Part shown: positions 15,822 to 25,923 of the stretch, one piece after another
Numbering within the stretch: position 1 is the first letter of the stretch
Layout of the letters: each line of letters begins with the position of its first letter
NCBI RefSeq assembly: GCF_002980575.1
Contig: NZ_PVBS01000001.1
Location: 1,612,001 to 1,676,000 of the forward strand
DNA: 64,000 nucleotides
Direction: 5' to 3'
Source of the DNA: Sphingobacterium gobiense
GTDB taxonomy: Bacteria > Bacteroidota > Bacteroidia > Sphingobacteriales > Sphingobacteriaceae
Made by a program: the position numbers and the translations under genes
Notes under the pieces: generated by a model
What the model was told of the DNA's origin: nothing
What the model saw: only the letters and a program-made list of their open reading frames with translations
Database searches by the model: none

Positions 15822-18800
15822 ATGAAAATCAAACAACTATCCAAAGTAGCCTTAGCGGTTGCACTCAGTAGTGCGGTCATGTTTGAAGGCTGTAAGAAGT
15901 ATGATGATGACATCACACGACTTGAACAGGGCATCGAGCAGAATAGTTCTGACATCGCTAGCCTAAAAACACAACTTGCAACGCTTGCTGCTAGCAACGT
16001 AGTAGAATCGGTCACTTCGATAACAGGAGGCTTTAAGATTACCTTTAAGCGTCCCGATGGCACAACTTTTTCTTATGACGTTGTCAATGGAGATAAAGGA
16101 GACAAAGGGGATAAAGGGGATGCAGGAGACAACGGGACTTCACCATTGATCCGCATCAACGAAACAACTGGCAATTGGGAAATAGCACAAAACGGAACTG
16201 ACTACGTCGACACCGGCATCAAAGCAAAAGGTGAAAAAGGAGACCAAGGAACACCTGGTACACCGGGCCAACCCGGGGCACCAGGCCAAGATGGGGCACC
16301 GGGCCAACCGGGGACACCAGGACAAGACGGACAAGATGGCCAAGATGGCTCGATAGTAACGATAGAAACGGTGAGCGGCAAACAGTACTGGCATATCGAT
16401 GGCCAAAATACGGGAGTTCAAGCGTATTTTGGAGATATCGCCATGATTGCGACAGATGGCGGTTATAATGTCGTGTTCACAGATGCGGCGGGCAACTCTT
16501 CCAGCAGCGTCTTTTTAGCGACAGAAGCGGTAGCGGTTAACAGCCTGACATTGGTTCCATCCCTTCACAATTCCAACACACCGGTGGTCTTATTCCCCCG
16601 TATCGTGAATAATGCAACTAGCAGAACAACCTATATGCAAGGTTACGCCACAATTACTTACAATTTGAATCCTTTCGGGGTAGCTACTGCGAATTTCGAA
16701 GCCAGCGGTTTGTTAACCAAAAAAACCGAAGAAGTAACCTTCCGCTCGTCGGGAGCAACGCCAAGCGCAAGTTTTACGAAAGTGAACGAAATCAAAACTT
16801 TCGGTGACATTACTGTGAAATACAGACCCGTGAATAACACCGGAAATAACGTATTCCCAAATCCGTCGAGCAATGAGCATTTACACATCGCTTTGCAAGT
16901 TAAAAATACGAAAGCTGCAAGCAACCAGCAGTATGTAGCCTCTCCTTTCAACCTGGCAAAGGAAGAAATTATCGAGACAGACGAAGTAACGATCGAAAAA
17001 GCAATTAAAGCAGCAGAAACTGCCCCTTACGCGTTGGTGAATGGCTACAGCATGAGTGCATTTACTGGCACTGCATTCGTTGAAGGGGGGACAGGCGCGC
17101 CAAACTTGGCTTTGAGCAGCACCGCTGCCGCATCTAAAACTAACGCGCATTTCACATTGCACATCCGCAATAATGCAGAAAACGACCTGGGCAGCGGCAA
17201 TTCCTACGAAGGTGCTATCGGACTGGAAAAAGAGCTACGAGGTTTCTTCGGACGTGCTCAGGTGGGCAACCAAATCGTCTCTATGGACGACAATGGACTA
17301 GATGGCTATGATTTACGTTTTGCGTTGGCAAATCCGAGCTCCACAGAAGCTAATTGGCTGAAAGTGGATGCCGCTACAGGTGCCATTTCTGTTAAAGAAT
17401 CTACTCCCGGACAATACAATACAGCCGCGCTCGGCAATCACGCGATCGTAAAAGTTGACTTATACGCTACTACGACTTCAACGACATCTATTGCGACACG
17501 CTATATAAAAGTTGGCTTCACACAAGGCATAATACAGCCAGTTGACGTAAAAGGAAACATCAACCATATCTTAACCAGCACAGCATCAGCAACGAAAGAT
17601 GTACAATGGATTGTGCCGACAACATTGGACGCAGCCTATAACACAACAGGCAAATCTGCGAACGATTTCCACAACTCATACAACTGGGTATTTGATGCGG
17701 CAGCAAGAACAATCGCTGATCCATCAGGTTCCGCACCGATTGGTACTGTTCCAACAACATGGTTTACTTTCCATGATATGGACAACGCGACGCAAGCTAC
17801 CGCGAGAAAAGTAGAAATTAACCAAACACTAGTAAATCCGGGAACATACAAATTGACAGGTCGATATGTTCCAACGGCTTCCAATTCGGCAGATCCCGTG
17901 GTTAACGTAGAGATTTTGGTAAAAGTAAGCATCAATGGCAATATCGCTTACGCACCGATCCCTGCCTATTGGGAAAATAATGCAGCACGTGTTTACGGTA
18001 CGCCTAATGGCAGCAGCTGGTACATGGGTGGCGACATGAATGAATATATCACCTTGAACAATACCATTGCTGGCCCTGGAGTGACATACAACTTCTCGAT
18101 CCCATCAGCCGATCATCAAGCGATCGCGACATTTGGACCAGGCAACCTGTCTTCCAGCGCTATCGTTAATACATTAGGTGGCGAACAGCTACACGTAATG
18201 AATCCCGCAGCGCCGCAACATCATGCCAATGCAGCTCGTGATGCGTTCAACTACATTACTGGCTGGACATTTAGCAAAAACACCTTCACGGTACGTGTCA
18301 ACTACTATCTGAACGGCAATCCGGTTCCGTTTAAAACCGAATCGATCCCTGTTCGGTTCAAGAATCCAGTGAAAACACTTGTCTTGAAAAACAATGGTAC
18401 AGCCACAGTAACCGACAAACAAGGTGGTAATAACAACCAGGATCTAGCCCTTAGAAACTTCATCCGCGTAGAAGACTACCAAGGTGTTACTTTATTCAAT
18501 TATCAAGGCGTATTGAACACCAACAACGCGTATGATAATACCAGACTGCAACGTTATGGTATCACCGTATTCGGAGGAAGCGCAGTGAATCCTACGTTGT
18601 CGACCTCTGCCGTGACATTGGATAGGGCATACTACAACAGCAATCCTTCTGTTGACATCTCTGGATCATTGCCGGCAACCACTTCCGTATCGATTGTGAA
18701 CGTTGGTGGATCAGCTGCAGCTCGTTGGACGAACAACGGAGCAAACACGATCACGCAACCGATCACATTGGTGTTCAAGATCAAAGTTGCCAACAGGTAC

Positions 18801-18872
18801 AACGACGGTCTAAACAACAACCTTTCTGACATCGAGCAGGAAGTTAAGGTGGTTGTGAATCCCCAAAACTAG
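15822..18872 (+). CDS. large surface lipoprotein with collagen-like tracts (PL29 N-terminal/DUF4988-like)
   Basis: 1016 residues. Lipoprotein signal with lipobox FEGC (Cys24), a short coiled coil (about 27-60: DDDITRLEQGIEQNSSDIAS), a small beta domain with an interrupted collagen-like Gly-X-X tract (about 90-105, GDKGDKGDKGDAG) and, after the motif GNWEIAQNGTDYVDTG, a second longer tract (about 137-177, rich in GxPG and GQDG). This start is typical of proteins annotated as PL29-family lyase N-terminal or DUF4988. The rest (about 200-1016) is beta-rich with many Asn/Thr and no catalytic motif I can identify, so it is more likely a surface fibre or adhesin than a lyase. First gene of an operon with a barrel protein and a clostripain-like protease. 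Confidence 0.8.
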   Translation: MKIKQLSKVALAVALSSAVMFEGCKKYDDDITRLEQGIEQNSSDIASLKTQLATLAASNVVESVTSITGGFKITFKRPDGTTFSYDVVNGDKGDKGDKGDAGDNGTSPLIRINETTGNWEIAQNGTDYVDTGIKAKGEKGDQGTPGTPGQPGAPGQDGAPGQPGTPGQDGQDGQDGSIVTIETVSGKQYWHIDGQNTGVQAYFGDIAMIATDGGYNVVFTDAAGNSSSSVFLATEAVAVNSLTLVPSLHNSNTPVVLFPRIVNNATSRTTYMQGYATITYNLNPFGVATANFEASGLLTKKTEEVTFRSSGATPSASFTKVNEIKTFGDITVKYRPVNNTGNNVFPNPSSNEHLHIALQVKNTKAASNQQYVASPFNLAKEEIIETDEVTIEKAIKAAETAPYALVNGYSMSAFTGTAFVEGGTGAPNLALSSTAAASKTNAHFTLHIRNNAENDLGSGNSYEGAIGLEKELRGFFGRAQVGNQIVSMDDNGLDGYDLRFALANPSSTEANWLKVDAATGAISVKESTPGQYNTAALGNHAIVKVDLYATTTSTTSIATRYIKVGFTQGIIQPVDVKGNINHILTSTASATKDVQWIVPTTLDAAYNTTGKSANDFHNSYNWVFDAAARTIADPSGSAPIGTVPTTWFTFHDMDNATQATARKVEINQTLVNPGTYKLTGRYVPTASNSADPVVNVEILVKVSINGNIAYAPIPAYWENNAARVYGTPNGSSWYMGGDMNEYITLNNTIAGPGVTYNFSIPSADHQAIATFGPGNLSSSAIVNTLGGEQLHVMNPAAPQHHANAARDAFNYITGWTFSKNTFTVRVNYYLNGNPVPFKTESIPVRFKNPVKTLVLKNNGTATVTDKQGGNNNQDLALRNFIRVEDYQGVTLFNYQGVLNTNNAYDNTRLQRYGITVFGGSAVNPTLSTSAVTLDRAYYNSNPSVDISGSLPATTSVSIVNVGGSAAARWTNNGANTITQPITLVFKIKVANRYNDGLNNNLSDIEQEVKVVVNPQN
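16089..16352 (+). repeat. collagen-like Gly-X-X coding repeats
   Basis: Two runs of 9-base-like periodicity encode Gly-X-X triplets at 16089-16136 and 16230-16352, separated by a small beta domain. Repeats such as GGXCAACCXGGX are prone to slippage, so the tract length may vary between strains (inference). Confidence 0.7.
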
Positions 18873-18965
18873 TTTTATTCAAACACGGAGTAGTTCACTC
18901 ATTAATAACAAGTAAGGAAGGTGGTATGGAGACATACCACCCTTCTTTTAAACAAAAAGAGAATT

Positions 18966-19760
18966 ATGAATAAGTTATTGATCACCCTACTATTTGTATC
19001 TATACTTACACCTTTCCTACCAAATGCACAAACCCTATCACCCAAGCAAAACGGAAGAAAAAATATTGTCAAGTTCAACACGTTAACGCTACTGGGGGGT
19101 AAATTTTCTTTTGAATATGAACATTTATTGACAGACCGCATCACCGTAGGCACCGCACTAAGTTTACGTCCTAAAAAAGGACTTCCCTTTAGTTCCACAG
19201 TAAAAAATACTATAGATGATGAGGAATTAAACGACCTCATCGACAACTTCAAAAGCTCGAATTTCTCCATTACACCCGAAATTCGCTTCTATGCTTCGAG
19301 GCGCGGACCTTTTCGCGGCTTCTATATCGCACCCTATGTGAAGTATGCCAGCTATGGAGCCTCACTTCCATACGATTTTGAGGTAGATGTAGAAGATCAG
19401 GGAACAGGATATTACAGCCGAACAGAAACCATACCTTTAAACGGAAGTATACAAGCGTTTACGGCGGGAATATCATTCGGCACGCATTTTAAACTAGCAC
19501 GAAACATTTATTTGGACTGGCGCATATTAGGACCGGGATACGGCACAAGTAAAGGAGCGGTATCCGGAAAAATGAATTTGAATACTGAGGAGCAATCGGC
19601 ATTGCGCGAAAGCATGGAAGAACTAAAAGCCGATATGGGAGACCTCCCGCTGGGTATTATACTCGATTATGAAGTGAACGACAATGGGGCAGACATAAAA
19701 ATATTACGCAGTCCTTGGGCAAGTATCCGCACCGGCTTTTCCATAGGTTATCGTTTTTGA
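18966..19760 (+). CDS. outer-membrane beta-barrel protein (DUF3575-like)
   Basis: 264 residues from the ATG at 18966, which gives a normal signal peptide (about 1-21, ending PNAQT); the frame open from 18921 has no signal. Alternating beta-strands (IVKFNTLTLLGGKFSFEYEH, ITVGTALSLRP, GFYIAPYVKYASYG, NIYLDWRILGPGYGTSKG) end with RTGFSIGYRF, a C-terminal aromatic typical of small barrels. The N-terminal part resembles DUF3575 proteins. It lies about 90 bases after the collagen-like lipoprotein gene; an outer-membrane anchor or passage for that protein is possible but not shown. Confidence 0.75.
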   Translation: MNKLLITLLFVSILTPFLPNAQTLSPKQNGRKNIVKFNTLTLLGGKFSFEYEHLLTDRITVGTALSLRPKKGLPFSSTVKNTIDDEELNDLIDNFKSSNFSITPEIRFYASRRGPFRGFYIAPYVKYASYGASLPYDFEVDVEDQGTGYYSRTETIPLNGSIQAFTAGISFGTHFKLARNIYLDWRILGPGYGTSKGAVSGKMNLNTEEQSALRESMEELKADMGDLPLGIILDYEVNDNGADIKILRSPWASIRTGFSIGYRF

Positions 19761-19761
19761 C

Positions 19762-19869
19762 ATGAATACAGAAATAATAGAAATCATAGGATACATGACA
19801 GTCTGCGGGATACTATTTTTTTTGGCACAACGCGTCAAAGCCAAACTTCAAAAAGAACGACCCAGCTGA
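19762..19869 (+). CDS. 35-residue single-helix membrane peptide
   Basis: ATG at 19762, 1 base after the stop of the barrel gene, encodes MNTEIIEIIGYMTVCGILFF followed by LAQRVKAKLQKERPS. One membrane helix with acidic N-side and strongly basic C-side, so the C-terminus is expected in the cytosol. Tight spacing supports translation. Function unknown. Confidence 0.45.
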   Translation: MNTEIIEIIGYMTVCGILFFLAQRVKAKLQKERPS

Positions 19870-19916
19870 ACCCCATAAAAATTCGCTAAATTTGATAAAA
19901 CTAATAAATACACGCC

Positions 19917-21050
19917 ATGAGAACCGCCCTGTTTTACTTCGTTTTTTTCTTGTTATATATTTTTCAGGCATGTAAAGATCCGGACATCGAACTCAACGAA
20001 GAAGACAAGTTCCGAACGGTCGTGGTTTACTTAGCCGCCAATAACAACCTAGAACTCGAAGCGCATAAAAATATAGAGCAAATGGAGAAGTCCTTAGGCA
20101 ATGTCGATGGCAATCTGATTGTTTACGCGAAACTCCCTAACAATACACCATCACTCTATCACATCCAGAAGAAAGATGGCAAAAATGCCGAAAAAACAAA
20201 AATTAAAGATTACGAACCGCATGATTCCAGCGATCCCACCACCATGCGTCTTGTTTTAGAAGACGTAAAAAAAATATTTCCGGCAAAAACATATGGATTG
20301 GTGCTATGGTCGCACGCAACAGGTTGGATACCTAGTAGCCATGGCAATATTAAGCTAAAATCCTTCGGAGACGATGGTGGCAGTCAAATGGACATCACAG
20401 ACCTCCACTCCGCATTGCCCTATACCTTTGATTTCATTCTATTTGATGCCTGTTCCATGGCCAGTGTGGAAGTATTATACGAAATCAAAGAAAAAGCGAA
20501 ATATTTCATTGCATCACCAGGCGAAGTCATTGCAAACGGCATGCCCTATGACAAAATCACCAACGATCTCTTCGCTACAGACATCAATACCTATCGTCTT
20601 TTGGCAAAAAAGTACCATACCCATTATGACAATCTTTCCGGCTTGCGTCGATCAGCCACCATCTCTGTTATTGATGCTTCTAGGTTAAAACATCTCGCAC
20701 AGGAAACCAGACAAGTCCTTCTTTCACAGCAACCCGCCCACGCAGATTACAACCGTGACCAAGTACAACGTATGGATTTTGACCGATTGGGCAATCCACT
20801 GATTGCATTCGATTTCTTTGACTTCATGAAACAGAATTACAACCATGCCACATCCTTTCAAAATTTAAAAACCGTACTGCAAGAAACTGTGCTATTTAGT
20901 GCCAACACACCTTCTTTTAACGGCTATCCGATTGACAAAAATTCAGGCTTAACCTGCTACATTCCGCACCCAGACAATGAAAAAACAGCGCACGCCTATT
21001 ACCGCACTTTGAAATGGTATAGGGAAAGTGGCTTCGATAAAATATTATAA
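19917..21050 (+). CDS. clostripain-like (family C11) cysteine protease, lipoprotein
   Basis: 377 residues. A hydrophobic N-terminus ends in IFQAC, a plausible lipobox (Cys19). The C11 fold is shown by FRTVVVYLAANNNLELEAHKN, the catalytic His in YGLVLWSHATGW (about 123) and the catalytic Cys in FILFDACSMASVEVLYEI (about 173), followed by KYFIASPGEVIANGMPY. C11 proteases cleave after Arg or Lys and are often activated by calcium and self-cleavage. It closes the operon with the collagen-like surface lipoprotein and the barrel protein, so processing of surface proteins is a reasonable inference. TAAATTTG at 19887-19894 may give an additional internal promoter. Confidence 0.87.
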   Translation: MRTALFYFVFFLLYIFQACKDPDIELNEEDKFRTVVVYLAANNNLELEAHKNIEQMEKSLGNVDGNLIVYAKLPNNTPSLYHIQKKDGKNAEKTKIKDYEPHDSSDPTTMRLVLEDVKKIFPAKTYGLVLWSHATGWIPSSHGNIKLKSFGDDGGSQMDITDLHSALPYTFDFILFDACSMASVEVLYEIKEKAKYFIASPGEVIANGMPYDKITNDLFATDINTYRLLAKKYHTHYDNLSGLRRSATISVIDASRLKHLAQETRQVLLSQQPAHADYNRDQVQRMDFDRLGNPLIAFDFFDFMKQNYNHATSFQNLKTVLQETVLFSANTPSFNGYPIDKNSGLTCYIPHPDNEKTAHAYYRTLKWYRESGFDKIL

Positions 21051-21156
21051 AGGACATGAAACGCAGCAGGAATTCCCCAAAGGGAAACGCTTTCCTATTC
21101 TAAATAAAAAACTGTATTTTCGCCTGTTTATTTTTTTGAGAAATAAGGCATAGCAT

Positions 21157-24100
21157 ATGCAGTTAGTAAAATTAGAGATTAAAGGATTTAAGAGCTTCGG
21201 GGATAAGATTACCATTAACTTTAACGAAGGTGTAACCGCCATTGTTGGGCCCAACGGATGTGGCAAATCGAACGTTGTGGATGCCATTCGATGGGTATTA
21301 GGTGAACAGAGTACCCGAATGTTACGTTCGGAAAAGATGGAAAACATCATCTTTAACGGAACGGCAAACCGGAAACCAGCAAACTTGGCTGAAGTATCCT
21401 TAACCTTTGAGAACGATAACAAACTGCTACCGACCGAATTTTCGACCGTTACCATTACCCGCAAACTGTATCGTAATGGCGACAGCGAATACCGTCTGAA
21501 CGATGTAAAATGCCGTTTAAAGGATATTACCGATCTTTTTTTAGACACCGGTTTAGGTGCAGACACCTACTCCATTATTGAACTGAAGATGATTGACGAG
21601 ATCATCAACAACAAAGACAACTCTCGCCGGAATCTGTTTGAGGAAGCATCCGGTATTTCCAAATATAAGGTACGTAAGAAACAGACCTTGTCCAAACTTA
21701 AAGACACGGAAGCCGATTTGGATCGTGTAGATGATCTTCTGTATGAGATCAACAAGAATTTAAAACAGCTCGAAACACAGGCTAAAAAAGCAGACAAATA
21801 TTTTCAGCTTAAAGAGGAATACCGTGAAGCCAGTGTTGGATTAGCGTACTACCGTTTGGAGGGGTTCAGCTCGGATTTAGAACGCATCGCCGAACAAGAA
21901 CAGTCCCAACAAGAACGTATCAAGCAAACATCGGCTAAGATTGAAAGCCATGAAAATCAGCTCCGCAGCTTGCGCCAAGATATTCTCGCCAAAGAAAAAA
22001 ACCTCGCGATGCAACAAAAGAGCACAAACGAGTATATCAACAAGATTCGTTCCTACGAATCGGATAAAAAGATAAAAAATGAACGTATCGTTCACTTGCA
22101 GGAAAAAGAGACCCGAATTACAGCAGAACTCAACAACGACAGAAAGCAGCTAGAACACGTTCAATATACACTTAAGAGACTGAATGAAGAGCTTTTTGAA
22201 GAGCAAGGGAAACTAGATGTTTTTCGATTAGATATTGAACGTAACCAAACTGAAGTGGAAGAACTTCGAGGACAACAATCATCGGCAAAAGCGAAGCTAG
22301 ACACGTTTACCCAACAGAACAGCGAGCTTCAAAACAGCATTTACAAATTAGAGAAAGACATTGCTGTTCTAAACATCCAAAAGGAAGCGCTACAACAGGA
22401 ATCGGTACGTACGATGACGGATGCTTCGGCTAAGGTGGAAGAGCTCAACGAGTTCAACAAAGCAGTGGAAGATCTGGAAGAACGAGTGGAACAGCAACAA
22501 AGCCAATACGATACGGCTATGCAGGCTGAAAACGCATTGCAACAACATATCCAATCCGTTGAAGAACAATTGAATGAAACACGTGCGCAGCTAAATCGAG
22601 AATCCCGTTTGGTAGACGCAAAACAAAACGAATATAACCTTACCAAGTCGCTAGTGGATAACCTCGAGGGTTTTCCGGAATCCATTAAATTTTTACGCAA
22701 AAACGCGGGTTGGAAGAAGTCATACCCGCTCTTTTCGGATATTCTCTTTTGTAAAGAAGAATATCGGGTGGCTATCGAAAACTACTTAGAGTCGGTCATG
22801 AACCATTATGTGGTACAAGACCAAAAAGAAGCCGTACAGGCCATTCAGTTACTGAGCGACGCATCCCGCGGAAAAGCAAACTTTTTTGTGTTAGATGCTA
22901 TTGCGGCCGTCAAAACTAAGCCGCAGACACCCGAAAATACAGTACCAGCTTTAGACGTCGTCAAAGTAGATAAAAAATACAGCTTACTCTGCGAGCAACT
23001 ATTGCAACATGTATTTTTGTTAAAACCCGAAGCTTCAGATAGCTTAGAAGAAGCCTTACCAAATGGCGATTTGGTCATCTTGCATCCCGAGGGAAAATTT
23101 TCTAAAAACCGCTTAGGCCTAAATGGAGGTTCTGTTGGCCTATTTGAAGGGAAACGTATTGGTCGAGCCAAAAATCTGGAAAGCCTTACTAAAGAAATCA
23201 AGGAACTCAACCAAAAAATCGAAAAATTACAGCAAGACGAGGCGGATAACGTAGACAAATTAGCCGAATTACGCATTGCCTCGCAAAAAGATATTATCGA
23301 TGAGCTACGTATGGTATTAAATCGTTTGAACAACGAGCTGATTTCCGTAAAAACCAAACAGGAACAATATCAAACGTTCATTGCCAACAGCCAGAACCGT
23401 AAACAGGATATTGAAAGCAAGATTACGGTAATTCAGTACGAGCTGCAAAAAGCGGAGCCGGAGTTACAGATACTGAAAGTAGAGGCAGAATCGGGCCAAA
23501 AGCAATTAACAGAATTGCAAAACGCCTATGCTGAAATTGCCGAGACCCTGAACGAAAAGTCGGCCTCGTTCAATCAAGAAAACATCCGTTTCCACCAGCA
23601 GCAAAATAAAGTTTCCAGCTTACAAAAGGATTTGGAATATCGGGAAAGCCAACAAGAAGCCTTCGAAGCCCGGATAGCGAAAAATTCGTTGGAGTATGAA
23701 CAGGTGAAAGTAGATATGAAAGATACTTCTCACATTGCGGATCATAACGACGACGATCTGGTGGCGATGTATACGCAAAAAGAAGAACTGGAAAAAGGTC
23801 TTCAAGAGATCGAAGAAGACTTCTATACTACACGCCGGGTGATTAACGAACTAGAAGAAGAAATAACCCAATTACGTCGTAGCAAAGATCAAGATGACTT
23901 TTTATTATCCGAATTGAAAGATAAAAAAACCGCTTTACAGATTGACCTTAATAGTTTAAAAGAGCGTTTATCGGTCGAATTTAACATTGATATCCAGTCC
24001 TTGCTCGAGGGAGACATGCCAGAAATTTCTGCCAGTGAAGAGGAATTGGCAACAGCTTGCGACAAATTCAAGAAGCAATTGGATGCCTATGGCTCCATTA

Positions 24101-24693
24101 ATCCGATGGCAAAAGAAGCGTACGACGAAATACAGGAACGGCACGACTTTATTGCCAAAGAGAAAAATGACCTGCTTGATGCGAAAGCGTCGTTGCTGGC
24201 GACCATCAACGAAATAGATCAAACGGCCAACGACAAATTTATGGACGCGTTCAATACCGTCCGTGAAAACTTTATGCATGTGTTTCGTTCCCTGTTTAAT
24301 CAAGAAGATTCATGCGACATGGTATTAACCGATCCGGCCAATCCGTTGGAATCAGATATCGACATTATTGCGCGTCCGAAAGGCAAGCGGCCGTTGTCAA
24401 TCAACCAGCTGTCCGGAGGAGAGAAAACCCTGACCGCAACAGCATTGTTATTCTCGTTATACCTGCTGAAACCAGCTCCATTCTGTATATTCGACGAAGT
24501 GGATGCGCCATTGGACGACACCAACATCGACAAGTTCAATAATATCATTAAAGATTTCTCGAAGAACTCACAGTTTATCATCGTTTCACACAACAAACGA
24601 ACGATTGCAAGCACGGATATTATTTATGGTGTCACGATGGTAGAGCAAGGCGTTTCACGTGTGGTGCCAGTAGATCTCAGAGATGTAGCGTGA
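21157..24693 (+). CDS. smc: chromosome segregation protein SMC
   Basis: 1178 residues, the full family length. Walker A GPNGCGKSN (about 32-40) in the N-terminal ATPase half, long coiled coils (about 170-500 and 660-1010), a central hinge domain (about 510-650, with YPLFSDILFCKEEYRVAIENY) and the C-terminal half with ABC signature LSGGEKTLTATALLF, Walker B FCIFDEVDAPLDDTN and the final switch His in QFIIVSHNKRTI. It forms the dimeric ATPase that compacts and segregates the chromosome in the cytoplasm. It stands alone here; scpA and scpB are not in the window. It converges with the sialic-acid operon, the stops being 6 bases apart. Confidence 0.98.
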   Translation: MQLVKLEIKGFKSFGDKITINFNEGVTAIVGPNGCGKSNVVDAIRWVLGEQSTRMLRSEKMENIIFNGTANRKPANLAEVSLTFENDNKLLPTEFSTVTITRKLYRNGDSEYRLNDVKCRLKDITDLFLDTGLGADTYSIIELKMIDEIINNKDNSRRNLFEEASGISKYKVRKKQTLSKLKDTEADLDRVDDLLYEINKNLKQLETQAKKADKYFQLKEEYREASVGLAYYRLEGFSSDLERIAEQEQSQQERIKQTSAKIESHENQLRSLRQDILAKEKNLAMQQKSTNEYINKIRSYESDKKIKNERIVHLQEKETRITAELNNDRKQLEHVQYTLKRLNEELFEEQGKLDVFRLDIERNQTEVEELRGQQSSAKAKLDTFTQQNSELQNSIYKLEKDIAVLNIQKEALQQESVRTMTDASAKVEELNEFNKAVEDLEERVEQQQSQYDTAMQAENALQQHIQSVEEQLNETRAQLNRESRLVDAKQNEYNLTKSLVDNLEGFPESIKFLRKNAGWKKSYPLFSDILFCKEEYRVAIENYLESVMNHYVVQDQKEAVQAIQLLSDASRGKANFFVLDAIAAVKTKPQTPENTVPALDVVKVDKKYSLLCEQLLQHVFLLKPEASDSLEEALPNGDLVILHPEGKFSKNRLGLNGGSVGLFEGKRIGRAKNLESLTKEIKELNQKIEKLQQDEADNVDKLAELRIASQKDIIDELRMVLNRLNNELISVKTKQEQYQTFIANSQNRKQDIESKITVIQYELQKAEPELQILKVEAESGQKQLTELQNAYAEIAETLNEKSASFNQENIRFHQQQNKVSSLQKDLEYRESQQEAFEARIAKNSLEYEQVKVDMKDTSHIADHNDDDLVAMYTQKEELEKGLQEIEEDFYTTRRVINELEEEITQLRRSKDQDDFLLSELKDKKTALQIDLNSLKERLSVEFNIDIQSLLEGDMPEISASEEELATACDKFKKQLDAYGSINPMAKEAYDEIQERHDFIAKEKNDLLDAKASLLATINEIDQTANDKFMDAFNTVRENFMHVFRSLFNQEDSCDMVLTDPANPLESDIDIIARPKGKRPLSINQLSGGEKTLTATALLFSLYLLKPAPFCIFDEVDAPLDDTNIDKFNNIIKDFSKNSQFIIVSHNKRTIASTDIIYGVTMVEQGVSRVVPVDLRDVA

Positions 24694-24699
24694 TAAACC

Positions 24700-25923
24700 C
24701 TACCATCTAATTTTCACTAATAATAGGCCTAAACTTCCGCAAAGTAAAAGGATGGCAGTAACCTGATAGATGATAGAGAGACCGATCTGCGCATCCATCA
24801 ATGCTCCTCCTAAGTATACCATGATGCCTCCCACAATGGTGCTGAGACAATTTAAGAAGCCGTAGGCCGTTGCCACGTACCTTCCCTCCACAATTTGTCG
24901 CAAAAGTGGCATTAAGTTAGCATCATTGAATCCTCTACCTAAACCGAAGACAACCATTCCTGCAATAGCAATACCAAACGTCGAGGTCGATGACAGCAAG
25001 AACAAACAGGGTGCCCCCAACACAAACCCCAGAACAATGGCATATAATCTTCCCTTAGCAGATTTGCGCACCCAATAATCTGCCAGAAGTCCACCCAATA
25101 CAACTCCGGCAAAGGAGCCTATCTGTATGTACCCCGTCGCAGAGAGTCCCGCTGCTCCCAAATCCAGCGCGTATTGTTGTTTCAAGAACGTGGGCATCCA
25201 ACCGTTGACAATCCAATTCGCCATTCCCAATATGGCGAAATAAATAAGAACAATATAAAATGAACGTAATTGGAATATAGCGCGAAAAGTTTGTCCGACA
25301 GCTATCTTCTTTTCAGAACCAGCGATCGTTTTTTTGTCTGCGTCCCTTTCTTTGTCTCGATATTCGACTAGCGTAAACCAGAGAATCATCGCATAAAGCA
25401 CACCGATAAAACCGAACAAATGGAACCCGAATCGCCATCCCCATAAATCGGCCATGTATCCGCCTACCCCTCCGAGCGCCATTCCAGCATATAGACCACT
25501 CATATGTAACCCAGTAGCCAACGAGCGACTCCTGCCACGATGATAATCTGTAATCATAGCTAGTCCAGCTGGAATATAACAAGCCTCGCTCACGCCCATC
25601 AAGAAACGTGAAATCAGCATTTCTTCAAACGAACGGCAATAGCCTGTCCAAATCGTCATCAGCGACCACACAAACACGGAGAAAACAATCAGTGTTTTGC
25701 GGGCGTACTTATCGGCCAAATAGCCCCCGAGCGGGCTAAACAGACCGTATGCGATGAGAAAAATGGTTGTCAGCAAACCGAACTGGGCATCCGTGAGGTT
25801 AAACTCATTTACGATAGGATCGCGCATTGAGGTAATCAGTATGCGATCAAAGTAATTTAAGAAAGCTACGACCCACAATGCCGCAACGACAAACCAGATA
25901 TAAAATGTTGATTGATTTCTCAT
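24700..25923 (-). CDS. nanT: MFS transporter, probable N-acetylneuraminate permease
   Basis: 407 residues with twelve predicted membrane helices. Family marks are the helix 2-3 loop GGYLADKYARKT, helix 4-5 region SRFLMGVSEACYIPAGLAMI and a second-half loop GGLLADYWVRKSAKGR. The gene overlaps nanM by 4 bases (ATGA), so it is translationally coupled to it and is the last gene of the sialic-acid operon. The position next to NanM and NanA supports inner-membrane uptake of Neu5Ac, as for NanT in other Bacteroidota; the sequence alone says only MFS. Confidence 0.82.
   Translation of the reverse strand: MRNQSTFYIWFVVAALWVVAFLNYFDRILITSMRDPIVNEFNLTDAQFGLLTTIFLIAYGLFSPLGGYLADKYARKTLIVFSVFVWSLMTIWTGYCRSFEEMLISRFLMGVSEACYIPAGLAMITDYHRGRSRSLATGLHMSGLYAGMALGGVGGYMADLWGWRFGFHLFGFIGVLYAMILWFTLVEYRDKERDADKKTIAGSEKKIAVGQTFRAIFQLRSFYIVLIYFAILGMANWIVNGWMPTFLKQQYALDLGAAGLSATGYIQIGSFAGVVLGGLLADYWVRKSAKGRLYAIVLGFVLGAPCLFLLSSTSTFGIAIAGMVVFGLGRGFNDANLMPLLRQIVEGRYVATAYGFLNCLSTIVGGIMVYLGGALMDAQIGLSIIYQVTAILLLCGSLGLLLVKIRW

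Noticed and set aside
16089..16352. Tandem DNA repeat of regulatory type
   Set aside because: The periodicity is explained by Gly-X-X coding in the collagen-like tracts.
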